A stretch of DNA of 64,000 bases from Streptomyces morookaense (GTDB taxonomy: Bacteria > Actinomycetota > Actinomycetes > Streptomycetales > Streptomycetaceae), in the NCBI RefSeq assembly GCF_013030945.1, contig NZ_JABBXF010000030.1, positions 85,391-149,390 on the forward strand, written 5' to 3'. Below are positions 51,077 through 58,783 of this stretch, piece by piece. Numbering within the stretch: the stretch's first letter is position 1; every line of letters begins with the position of its first letter. The notes beneath the pieces are model-generated. The model was not told the origin of the DNA and ran no database searches. It was given only the letters and a program-made list of their open reading frames with translations. Position numbers and translations under genes: made by a program.

Positions 51077-51286
51077 GCAGGCCGGTCCGCCTTGCGGAAG
51101 GGATCAGAAGAACGGCGTCATCCGGCATCTGCTCGCCCCCGACTTCAGTCGGACGCCTGAACCTGCGCTGGCGCGGCGCGGTGACCTGCGCGTTACGGCT
51201 CAGCCGGGTAAGCGTCCTGTGCAGGAAGGGGTCGGCTATCCTGCCGCGGTGTCGCCGCAACATCGGCCTCCGGCGAGGGGAAACGA

Positions 51287-51847
51287 GTGGACTTCGACAG
51301 ACGCCGGTTCCTCGGCGGGATGGCCGGAGCGGTGGTGACGGGAGCCGCGCCTCCGAGCATCCGCCCTCGGCACGTCCCCCGGCAGAGTCCTGCCCACGAG
51401 CGGTTCATGCACTTGGCCGTCGAGCAGGCCGAGACCAACCCCGCCTACCCGTTCGGCGCGGTGATCGTCGACACCGTGAGCGGCGAGGTGCTGGCGAGCG
51501 GCGTCAACGGTTCGAAGGACAACCCTGTCCTGCACGGCGAGATGGCCGCCATGAACGACTACGTGCGCCGGCACGGCAACCACGGCTGGGCCGACACCAC
51601 CCTCTACACCACCGGCGAGCCCTGCTCGATGTGCATGAGCGCGATGGCCTGGGCCAATCTGCGCCGCGTCGTCTGGGGAAGCTCGATCGACGAGCTCCGC
51701 CGCACCGGTCTCGGTCAAATCGCCCTGTCCGCGCGGGAAGTCGCCGACTCCGCACGCTCCTTCTACACCCCGGAACTGCTCCTGGGCGGTGTACTGGCGG
51801 ACTGCACGGACCGCCTCTTCCAGGAGGCGCAACGCCTGCGGCAATGA
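51287..51847 (+). CDS. Nucleoside deaminase with Tat-like signal
   Basis: GTG 51287 gives 186 residues. The zinc-binding deaminase motifs are complete: HGEMAA (catalytic Glu) and PCSMCMSA. The overall pattern is the guanine/tRNA-adenosine deaminase branch (LGWAxLRRVVWG). Unusually the N-terminus is DRRRFLGGMAGAVVTGAAPP, a good Tat signal with cleavage-like end, which places a normally cytosolic enzyme outside. If secreted, it might salvage or degrade extracellular nucleobases. The start could be mis-set, but no good internal start precedes the fold. Confidence 0.8.
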   Translation: MDFDRRRFLGGMAGAVVTGAAPPSIRPRHVPRQSPAHERFMHLAVEQAETNPAYPFGAVIVDTVSGEVLASGVNGSKDNPVLHGEMAAMNDYVRRHGNHGWADTTLYTTGEPCSMCMSAMAWANLRRVVWGSSIDELRRTGLGQIALSAREVADSARSFYTPELLLGGVLADCTDRLFQEAQRLRQ

Positions 51848-51945
51848 ACCGGCATCCACTCCTGTGAGTGATTACGGCCATGCCCGCCGCGACGTACCTT
51901 TCCATTCCGGAGAAAAATTTCATAAAGGGCACCCCTGGAGGCATT

Positions 51946-52872
51946 ATGTCCCGGTTTTCCCTGTCCCCGGACCTCACGGACAAGGTGGTGCTGGGTGATA
52001 CCAGCGATGAAGCGCCTGCCCTGGTATCCCATGACGGCCGGCTTTTCCTGTCCTGGAAGGGGTCGGGAAATCCGCAGCTGAACCTGATGTTCTCGGACGA
52101 CGACGGAGCAACGTTCCAGGGAAAGGTGGTCTTCGGCGACACCAGCCCGCACGGCCCTTCTCTTGCCTCGCAGACGGACGGCCTGTTCCTGGGGTGGACG
52201 GGCGAGGGGGACGGGAACCTCAACGTCGCCCAGGTCGCGCTGTTCGCCGACTCCCAGGGCGGATTCGGCATCGAGGGCCTGGAGAACAAGGTCGTGCTGG
52301 GAGACACCAGCGATGCGGGACCTGCACTGGTCTCCCTCAACGGCACGTTGTACCTGGCCTGGAGGGGATCGGGGAACACCCAGCTGAACCTCATGTTCTC
52401 CCTGGACAACGGCGCGACGTTCCAGGGCAAGACGGTCTTCGACGACACCAGCCCGCACGCCCCCGCACTCGTCGCGCACGGGGACGAGCTCTTCATGGCA
52501 TGGACGGGTGAAGGGGGCGGAAATCTCAACATCGCCCAGGTCGCCTTCTTCGCCGATACCCAGGGAGGGTTCGGCATTCAGGGCCTTGAGAACAAAGTGG
52601 TGCTCGGGGACACCAGTGACGAGGGGCCTGCGCTGGCCTCCTTCGACGGCGTGTTGTTCCTGGGCTGGAGGGGGTCGGGAAACACCCAGCTGAACCTGAT
52701 GTTCTCGCAGGACAACGGAGCGACATTCGAGGGCAAGACGGTCTTCGACGACACCAGCCCGCACGCCCCGGCACTCGCCCCGCAGGCGGACCGCCTGTTC
52801 ATGGGGTGGACAGGAGAAGGGGACGGGAACCTCAACGTCGCTGTCGTTGCCCAGAGCGGCGGTCTTCGGTAG
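51946..52872 (+). CDS. Triplicated propeller-like / lectin-like protein
   Basis: ATG 51946 lies 4 bases after GGAGG (308 residues, no signal peptide). The protein is three tandem 102-residue repeats. Each has two half-units: KVVLGDTSD..PAL, LFLSWKGSGNPQLNLMFS, DDGATFQG, then KVVFGDTSPH.P, LFLGWTGEGDGNLNVAQVA. The six units look like blades with paired W and DTS motifs, as in bacterial fucose-binding propeller lectins. A carbohydrate-binding role is plausible. The stop overlaps the convergent esterase gene by 41 bases. Confidence 0.75.
   Translation: MSRFSLSPDLTDKVVLGDTSDEAPALVSHDGRLFLSWKGSGNPQLNLMFSDDDGATFQGKVVFGDTSPHGPSLASQTDGLFLGWTGEGDGNLNVAQVALFADSQGGFGIEGLENKVVLGDTSDAGPALVSLNGTLYLAWRGSGNTQLNLMFSLDNGATFQGKTVFDDTSPHAPALVAHGDELFMAWTGEGGGNLNIAQVAFFADTQGGFGIQGLENKVVLGDTSDEGPALASFDGVLFLGWRGSGNTQLNLMFSQDNGATFEGKTVFDDTSPHAPALAPQADRLFMGWTGEGDGNLNVAVVAQSGGLR
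51982..52872 (+). repeat. Three 306-base intragenic repeats
   Basis: Copies start at 51982, 52288 and 52594. Protein identity between copies is very high (many stretches of 10 or more identical residues), indicating recent duplication or ongoing conversion. The third copy lacks the last 9 codons. Confidence 0.85.
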
Positions 52873-53881
52873 CGGCTGCCCGCAACGTGCCGCCGGACTG
52901 CGCAAGAATGCGCCGGAGCCAGCGCGTACGGGCATTCCGGGCGTCCTGGCTGAGGGCGGCCCGCGGGGCGAAGGTGTCGAAGCCGTGGAATGCCCCGGGC
53001 CATACGTGCAATTCGGCTTGGCCGCCGGCCTGCCAGATGGAATTGGCGTAGGCCACGCCCTCGTCCCGGAAAGTCTCCGCCGACCCGACGTCGATATAGG
53101 CCGGAGGCAGCCCGGACAGATCCGTGGCGCGGGCCGGAGCCGCGTACGACGGCAGGTCCGCAGCACCGTACAGATCACCCAACAGGGCCTGCCACGCAGT
53201 GGCGTTGGAGATGCGGTCCCACGCGTCGACGCCGGCCATCTGGTGACTGGAGTATGTGTTGTTGCGGTCGTCGAGCATCGGGCACAGGAGCAATTGCCCG
53301 ATCGGGACCGGCCCGCCTCGGTCACGGGTGAGCAGGGCGAGTGCCGCGGCAAGCCCGCCGCCGGCGCTCTTTCCTCCGATGACGATGCGCTCCGCGTCGA
53401 TGCCCAGTCGGTCCGCGTGCTCGGCCGCCCAGACGAATCCGGCGTAACAGTCCTCCAGCGGCCCGGGGTACTGCGCCTGCGGTGCCAGCCGGTACTCGAC
53501 GGAGACGACGGCCAACTCCAGCTCGAGAGCCCACTCGTGCAGCAGGCGCGGGAGTACGGACCACGCATTACCCATGATCATTCCGCCGCCGTGCATGTAG
53601 TACAGCAACGGCAGCGGCCCGGCGATCCCGGCGGGCCGTGCGCTCACGAGCGTGACGTCCGGCGCGCCGGACTCCCCCGGCACGCGCAGCTCCTCCACCT
53701 CGAAGCGGCCATCGGCCTGCAGCTCCGCGACCGTCGGCCTGGGCCGGGCCGCAGCGTCCTTCTCCTGCCGGGCCGCAAGGTTCTCCAGGGTGAACGGCTC
53801 CCTCGCCTCGTCACCCAAAGCGGCCAGCGCCGTGCTCAGTTCGGGGTCGAATGGGGGCGTATTGCCTCGCTCCAGATCCAT
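52832..53881 (-). CDS. Alpha/beta hydrolase, hormone-sensitive-lipase (HSL) family
   Basis: The 349-residue protein has the oxyanion HGGGMIMG motif, nucleophile in GKSAGGG (S in GxSAGG), the acid in IDVGSAETFRDEG and the histidine in GAFHGFD, which completes the triad. Family members hydrolyse short-chain esters or modify secondary metabolites. Start ATG 53881 is adopted from the natural HSL-like N-terminus. Its 3' end overlaps the convergent repeat gene. Confidence 0.9.
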   Translation of the reverse strand: MDLERGNTPPFDPELSTALAALGDEAREPFTLENLAARQEKDAAARPRPTVAELQADGRFEVEELRVPGESGAPDVTLVSARPAGIAGPLPLLYYMHGGGMIMGNAWSVLPRLLHEWALELELAVVSVEYRLAPQAQYPGPLEDCYAGFVWAAEHADRLGIDAERIVIGGKSAGGGLAAALALLTRDRGGPVPIGQLLLCPMLDDRNNTYSSHQMAGVDAWDRISNATAWQALLGDLYGAADLPSYAAPARATDLSGLPPAYIDVGSAETFRDEGVAYANSIWQAGGQAELHVWPGAFHGFDTFAPRAALSQDARNARTRWLRRILAQSGGTLRAAATEDRRSGQRQRR

Positions 53882-54049
53882 GCGGTGCAGTCAATCACCT
53901 GCCGGGCGGAGGGCACGGTTCCCCATGGAGGGGCGCTCATGCTGATGGTCGGCAGCAGTCTGCGGAGCGTCTGATCGCGGGCTTTCAGTTTGCACCGCCT
54001 TGCCAGGCCCTGGCGGGGCCGGCCCTGGTCGCCCCCGCCGAACACGCAT

Positions 54050-54982
54050 TTACCGTGCGCGGGTCGATGCGAGGTGAGGGACGGTTCGGGCTGTGTAGAA
54101 CGACGGCCGGAGTCGGCCGGTCAGCGCCAGGAAGGCGACGAACGCACCGTTGACGATCCAGCCAGGCCATCCGGCCATGCCCATGTGCAAGGGATCCAGT
54201 GCCGCGGTGGAATCGGCGAACTCCTTGACCATACCGACGCTCACCGAACTCACGAAGGCATGACCGATGACAGCGGGCACGACCGAACCGGAGCGCAGGC
54301 GCAGCCATGTGAAGACCGGCAGGATGAGGACGCAGCTCACCAGCATGGCAGGTACCGACACATACCAGGGCCGCCCCGGGTACTGGCCGCCCATCAGCAG
54401 CGTGGGCAGGTGCCACAAGGCGAAGGCCGCGCCGGTGACCACGTAGGCCCGTATCAGGCTCCGGCGGTCACCGTCCCCTGCGAGGCGGGGGAAAAGGTAG
54501 CCCTGCCAGCCCAGTTCCTCACCGAAGAACAGCGGAAGCGACACCAGCATGTTCAGCACAGCTCCGGCCGCCCACACGCCGAGCCCGTTCCAGTGCACCC
54601 CACCGAACGGGTAGCGGCCGGCGAAGGTGCCGATGACAAGAGCAGTCGTGGTGAGGCCGGCGGGGACGGTGAACGCCATCAGGCACGCCCGTGCAGTACG
54701 CCCCCACGGCTTCGTCCAGCGCAGGGCGAGAGTATCCCGCAATTGGCCGCTGTGCTCGACACAGCGGACGACGAGGATCGCGGCGAGAGCGGGCGCCAGC
54801 ATCGCGGCCGCGATACACACCTGCTCCAGCGCACCGGTCTCCTCGCGTGCGTCGCTGCGCCGGTAACCACTTGCCAGGAGCGGTGACATGGCCGCCCACA
54901 TGCCGATGTAGGCGACACCGAGAAAGATGAACAGGCCGCGTCGCCGGTTGACGAGCGGTAAGGCCCCCGTTGAGAACGTCAT
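54050..54982 (-). CDS. CPBP-family intramembrane metalloprotease
   Basis: ATG 54982 is chosen as the first plausible start before the membrane part (310 residues). Seven or eight helices are predicted. The Abi/CAAX motifs are present: FFGEELGWQGYLFPRL (EE-x-x-W pattern), FALWHLPTLL with the metal histidine, and GHAFVSSVSVG. CPBP proteins process prenylated proteins, or act in bacteriocin immunity and signalling. No bacteriocin gene is nearby. The upstream region has no clear ribosome site, so a later start is possible. Confidence 0.85.
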   Translation of the reverse strand: MTFSTGALPLVNRRRGLFIFLGVAYIGMWAAMSPLLASGYRRSDAREETGALEQVCIAAAMLAPALAAILVVRCVEHSGQLRDTLALRWTKPWGRTARACLMAFTVPAGLTTTALVIGTFAGRYPFGGVHWNGLGVWAAGAVLNMLVSLPLFFGEELGWQGYLFPRLAGDGDRRSLIRAYVVTGAAFALWHLPTLLMGGQYPGRPWYVSVPAMLVSCVLILPVFTWLRLRSGSVVPAVIGHAFVSSVSVGMVKEFADSTAALDPLHMGMAGWPGWIVNGAFVAFLALTGRLRPSFYTARTVPHLASTRAR

Positions 54983-55076
54983 GACGTGGACGCTACGGAT
55001 CAGCACAGCAGCGATGAATCTGGCTGGCGCGTGTAACGACGGTGGGGCTGACCCCACTTCCCGGGTGGGGATCTCC

Positions 55077-55380
55077 CTACCCGTCGAGGACAGTCAACGG
55101 TTGACTTCGAGGTTTCGTCAGGACGAGCAGGGCGCGCAGGAGGCGGGTGGCGCGGGCGGGGTCGGTGCGGAGCTTGGCAAGGGCCCGCCGGCTGTTGAGG
55201 CGGGCGAAGCCGTGCTCGACGGGTGCTCGCCCAACGGCGAGGACCCGGTCGGCGGTCTTCTGGCCAGGGCTGAACTTGTGGGTGCGGCCGGCGTGGAAGC
55301 CGGTGACGGCCACAGGGTCGCGGACGTCGTTGTCCAGGCCGCGAAAGCCGAGGTCCTCGAGGGCGTCGAGACCGGCGGGA
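55077..55380 (-). pseudogene. IS5-type DDE transposase, C-terminal part
   Basis: A continuous minus-strand frame reads LDALEDLGFRGLDNDVRD, VAVTGFHAGRTHKFSPGQ, KTADRVLAVGRAPVEHGF and LRTDPARATRLLRALLVLT. The last aspartate and the catalytic Glu of PVEHG are visible. The N-terminal DNA-binding half is absent; at about 55380 the frame meets an unrelated coiled-coil remnant. Confidence 0.8.
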
Positions 55381-55630
55381 GCATGGTCTCCTCCACGTCC
55401 GGTGTGCGGTGCGGGATCAGCATCACCGCCTGGCCGCCCACCTGCCCGGGCATCGGCGCGGCCGAGGCCCGCTCGTCAGCGATCTGTCCGCTCACTCGCT
55501 CAAGGACCCGTTCGGCGACGGCGAGATCATCCCGCTCGGCCCGTACTTCCGCCAGCTGCTTGGTCAGTTGCTCTTCGAGTTAGTCCAGTTTCGCGCGCCG
55601 CGCGGTGATCAGTTCCAGCAACTCGGGATC
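55381..55630 (-). pseudogene. Broken coiled-coil protein of Streptomyces type
   Basis: The minus strand gives LLELITARRAKLD, an in-frame stop, then LEEQLTKQLAEVRAERDDLA, VAERVLERVSGQIADERA and GGQAVMLIPHRTPDVEETM. This matches the coil and short C-terminal motif of a Streptomyces family of unknown function often found beside transposases. The stop at codon 14 and lost C-terminus make it non-functional. Confidence 0.6.
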
Positions 55631-56065
55631 CTCGCCTCGCCAGAGGTGCACGCCTACCTCGGCAGCCCCTGCCCGCGTGACGAGCTTGAGCGCGATATGC
55701 CTGAGGTGCCCGAGCGATGGCCCGGGAGTTTCGTCGTTGATCTCGACGGGGCAATGATCGGTCAGATCCTGCTCAGGAGAGCCACCGCGCACCGTCGCCC
55801 GGCTGCTGTGGGGAAGGTCGATCTCGGCTACCTGTTCCTGCCACGGGTGTGGGGATGCGGGTACGCCGCCGAGGCGTGTGCGGCGGCTCTCGCCTGGCTC
55901 GCTGACGCGCTTCCCGGCGAGCCGGTGGTGCTCACCACCCAGACCGCCAACGTCGGCTCGATGCGCCTCGCGACGAAGCTGGGGTTCACCGAGGTGGAGC
56001 GGTACGAGGCATGGGGCGCCGAGCAGTGGCTCGGCATGCGGTCCCCGGTCGCGCTGTCCGACTGA
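55625..56065 (+). pseudogene. GNAT acetyltransferase lacking its N-terminus
   Basis: From 55628 the frame reads ILASPEVHAYLGSPCPRDEL, FVVDLDGAMIGQI, VDLGYLFLPRVWGCGYAAEA and LTTQTANVGSMRLATKLGF, a RimJ/RimL-type domain through its acetyl-CoA loop to its natural end. The first 35-40 residues (usually TERLVLR...) are replaced by the reversed coiled-coil relic, and no ribosome site or start fits. It was probably beheaded by the insertion to its left. Confidence 0.7.
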
Positions 56066-56067
56066 TA

Positions 56068-56119
56068 TACCGACTCTGTGGTCCTGCCGGATCGCCTCGT
56101 ACAGCTCAGCCTTCGACAT
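56068..56119 (-). pseudogene. IS21-like transposase start fragment
   Basis: MSKAELYEAIRQDHRVG from ATG 56119 is the N-terminus of an IS21/IstA-like transposase, cut after 17 residues at about 56068, just past the GNAT stop codon. Confidence 0.5.
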
Positions 56120-56253
56120 CCGCGGCGTGGCCGGCCTTCCACCGGAAACACCCGATGCCGACCCTGGCAAGCCCCTCGCCCGTTCCCACTGGCTGGTCTC
56201 GCCGCCACACGCACATCGTGACCAACACCGCCCACCGAACCCGGGAGGTCCAT

Positions 56254-56676
56254 ATGCGCACACGAATCACCCGACGTGCAGCAGCCGTTGTCACCTCAGC
56301 GCTCCTCGTATGCAGCGCCGGAACAGCCGTTGCCGCTCCTGCCGGCCACGACGTGCCGACCCGGCCATCCCTCCCCTGCCCAACCACAGGCCCGGCCGGT
56401 GGCTACTGTCGCCACAGCGGCGTACCCCCGACGCCGACGCCCGGCCCTGCGTCGCCCCCCGACCCCGGGAGCTCCGGCCCGCCCAGCACGTCCGATCCCT
56501 GCGAACCGCTCAGGGGAACGCCGGCGTATCCGTACTGCAGAGGCGACGATCATCCGACGGTGACGCCGCCGACGCCCGGCGGCGGGTATGGGGAGGTGGG
56601 GGCGCCCACCGCCCCGACTTTCGCGTCCGAATCCCGCCAGCGCGCCAAGAGCGAACCACCGACGCTGATCGCATGA
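56254..56676 (+). CDS. Secreted Pro/Thr-rich protein
   Basis: ATG 56254 follows GGGAGG (140 residues). It has a signal peptide (RRAAAVVTSALLVCSAGTAVA) and a low-complexity Pro/Thr/Gly/Ser mature part with four cysteines (LPCPTTGPAGGYCRH ... DPCEPLRGTPAYPYC) that form two similar C-x(8-10)-Y-C units. It appears to be a small exported wall or peptide-like protein. Its stop overlaps the DUF1203 gene start as ATGA, so they are translated together. Confidence 0.65.
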   Translation: MRTRITRRAAAVVTSALLVCSAGTAVAAPAGHDVPTRPSLPCPTTGPAGGYCRHSGVPPTPTPGPASPPDPGSSGPPSTSDPCEPLRGTPAYPYCRGDDHPTVTPPTPGGGYGEVGAPTAPTFASESRQRAKSEPPTLIA

Positions 56677-57191
56677 CGACGTACATGGCCCTCCCCATCT
56701 CTCCCACCGCGCTCAAGGAACTTCGCCATCTCGATGACGCCGGGCAGCCACTGCGGCCGTACACCGCTCGCGAGGATGGCGTTCCCATCGCCTGTGTGGG
56801 CAGTCCCCTGCGGTGTTGCCTGCGGGCCATCGAGCCCGGCGAACGGGTCGCACTCGTCTCCTACGCCCCGCTGCGCCGCTGGGCGAGGGAAACCGGTGCC
56901 GAGCCCGGAGCCTACGACGAAGCCGGGCCGGTGTTCATCCACGCTGACGAGTGCGCAGGAGCACGAGGCGCCCAGGACTACCCGTTCGCACGTCCCGGGG
57001 CGCTCCGTGCCATCCGCCGCTACAACGCCGACGGACATATCGTCGGAGGGCGCTTCTTCGAAGTACCTGACGATGCCGAGACCGGGTTTGACCGGGCCTT
57101 CGAGGAAGCGTTTGCCGAGCCGGAGGTGGCGCTGGTGCACGTGCGGGCCCTGGAGTACGGCTGCTTCCAGTTCGAGGTGCGACGGCCGTAG
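56673..57191 (+). CDS. DUF1203-domain protein
   Basis: The 172-residue protein starts inside the preceding stop. The family pattern is clear: DGVPIACVGSPLRCCLRAIE, GERVALVSYAPL, AYDEAGPVFIHADEC, RYNADGHIVGGR. DUF1203 proteins are small cytosolic proteins of unknown function found in many actinomycetes; conserved cysteine and histidine suggest metal or ligand binding. Coupling to a secreted protein gene is odd. There is no gene from 57192 to 57249. Confidence 0.85.
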   Translation: MTTYMALPISPTALKELRHLDDAGQPLRPYTAREDGVPIACVGSPLRCCLRAIEPGERVALVSYAPLRRWARETGAEPGAYDEAGPVFIHADECAGARGAQDYPFARPGALRAIRRYNADGHIVGGRFFEVPDDAETGFDRAFEEAFAEPEVALVHVRALEYGCFQFEVRRP

Positions 57192-57249
57192 GCCGCGTAC
57201 AACAGAGCGACCCCAACGCGCAGTTCAGCCCGGTTCATCGGACACGTCC

Positions 57250-57825
57250 TCATCCGCGCGCCCGCCCCTCCGGCCTCGCCCGGACATGCATGCGCTCGCC
57301 CTGCGGGCCGAACAAGCTGAGGACTTCGACCGGTGCCTCCCCCGTGCTGCCGAACCAGTGCGGCAGCCGGGTGTCGAACTCGGCGGCCTCCCCCGCCCCG
57401 AGCACCACGTCGTGCTCGGCGAGGACCAGCCGCAGTCGTCCGGCGAGCACGTACAGCCACTCGTAGCCCTCGTGCGTGCGCGGTTCGGGGGTGCTGCGGG
57501 CGGTGCCCATCACCATCTTGAACGCCTGCAGCCCGCCGGGCTGGCGGGTCAGCGGCACCATCGTGGCATCCCCGCGCCGGATGGGCTTCAGCCGGACCCG
57601 TGGGTCGCCGACCGGCGGGGCGCCGACCAACTCGTCGAGCGGGACCTGGTGGGCCTGGGCGATCGGGAGCAGCAGTTCCAGGCTCGGTCTGCGCTGACCG
57701 GACTCCAGCCGGGACAGCGTGCTGACCGAGATGCCGGTGGTCTTCGAGAGCGCCGCGAGCGTGCATCCGCGCTGCCGCCGGATGTGCTTGAGTCTCGGCC
57801 CCACGGCGGCGAGCACGTCTTCCAT
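57250..57825 (-). CDS. XRE-cupin transcriptional regulator
   Basis: ATG 57825 gives 191 residues: an HTH_3 domain (VGPRLKHIRRQRGCTLAALS, GISVSTLSRLESGQRRPSLE) followed by a cupin barrel (RTHEGYEWLYVLAGRLRLVL, EFDTRLPHWFGS). The cupin probably binds a small ligand through the H/E residues and alters DNA binding. It is divergent from the methyltransferase at 57917 with 91 bases between, so this gene is its likely target. Confidence 0.9.
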   Translation of the reverse strand: MEDVLAAVGPRLKHIRRQRGCTLAALSKTTGISVSTLSRLESGQRRPSLELLLPIAQAHQVPLDELVGAPPVGDPRVRLKPIRRGDATMVPLTRQPGGLQAFKMVMGTARSTPEPRTHEGYEWLYVLAGRLRLVLAEHDVVLGAGEAAEFDTRLPHWFGSTGEAPVEVLSLFGPQGERMHVRARPEGRARG

Positions 57826-57916
57826 CCCTCTATTGCAGAAACGGCAACAAGGTTTGTCAATCCGCGGCGGACGGCAGCAGGGTCGGGAACGACGCGCAGA
57901 GGGAAGGGGAAAGAAC

Positions 57917-58771
57917 ATGCACAAGCACACCCACACCGACGACGACTTCGACTGGGCCGCCATGGCCGATCTGCTGGAGCTGGAGGGCGAGGCGCACAGC
58001 CCCTACGTGCGCCAGGCCCTGGAGGAGCTGGCGCATCTGAGTCCGCGGCGGATCCTGGACATCGGCAGCGGGCCCGGCGTCGCGGCCTGCCGGCTGGCGG
58101 AGACGTTCCCGAAGGCAGAGGTCACCGCGGTGGACGGGGCACCGGAGCTGCTGGCCCGGGCCCGGGAGCGGGCCGGGCGGCTCGGGGTGCGGCTGCGGAC
58201 ACAGGAGGCCGCGTTCCCGGAGGGGCTCGCGGACCTGGAGCCGGCCGACCTGGTGTGGTCGGCGCAGGTCGTGCACCATGTCGGCGACCAGCAGGACGCG
58301 TTGGACCGGCTGGCCCGGCTGCTGGAGCCCGGCGGCACCCTGGCCATCGTCGAGGGCGGGCTGCCGGTCCGCTGGCTGCCGCGCGACCTCGGCTTCGGGC
58401 GCCCCGGCCTGCAGGAGCGGCTGGATGCGGCGCGCGCCCTGAACTACAACCGGATGCGCGACGAACTGCCCGGCACCGTCGCGGTGGTCGAGGACTGGCC
58501 CGGCATGCTGCGGGCCGCCGGTCTCACCGACGTCCGCAGCAAGTCCTTCCTCGTGGACCGTCCCGCTCCCCTCGACGACAGGGCGCGGCGGTCGGTGCGC
58601 CTGTGGCTGGAGCGGATGCGCTCGATGCTCGGCGAGTTCCTGGACGCCGACGACACGGCGACCCTGGACCGGCTGCTCGACCCCACCGACCCGGCGGGCG
58701 TCGACCACCGGGCGGACCTGTTCCTGCTGACCGCCAAGACCGTGCACTTCGGCCGCCGGCCCGAGGCCTGA
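57917..58771 (+). CDS. Class I SAM-dependent methyltransferase
   Basis: ATG 57917 follows AAGGGGAAAG (284 residues). The SAM-binding motif I is ILDIGSGPGVAACRLA, motif II VTAVDGAPELLARARER and the post-I region LVWSAQVVHHVGDQQDALDRL. An N-terminal His/Asp stretch (HKHTHTDDDFDW) resembles a metal or capping loop. The C-terminal variable part is that of small-molecule O- or C-methyltransferases. Its stop is 12 bases from that of the convergent acyl-CoA synthetase. Confidence 0.88.
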   Translation: MHKHTHTDDDFDWAAMADLLELEGEAHSPYVRQALEELAHLSPRRILDIGSGPGVAACRLAETFPKAEVTAVDGAPELLARARERAGRLGVRLRTQEAAFPEGLADLEPADLVWSAQVVHHVGDQQDALDRLARLLEPGGTLAIVEGGLPVRWLPRDLGFGRPGLQERLDAARALNYNRMRDELPGTVAVVEDWPGMLRAAGLTDVRSKSFLVDRPAPLDDRARRSVRLWLERMRSMLGEFLDADDTATLDRLLDPTDPAGVDHRADLFLLTAKTVHFGRRPEA

Positions 58772-58783
58772 TCAGTCACCGGA

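Noticed and set aside
54050..54982. Bacteriocin immunity or lantibiotic locus around the CPBP protease
   Set aside because: No precursor peptide or modification enzyme lies nearby; the small secreted protein at 56254 is too distant and beyond a transposon scar.
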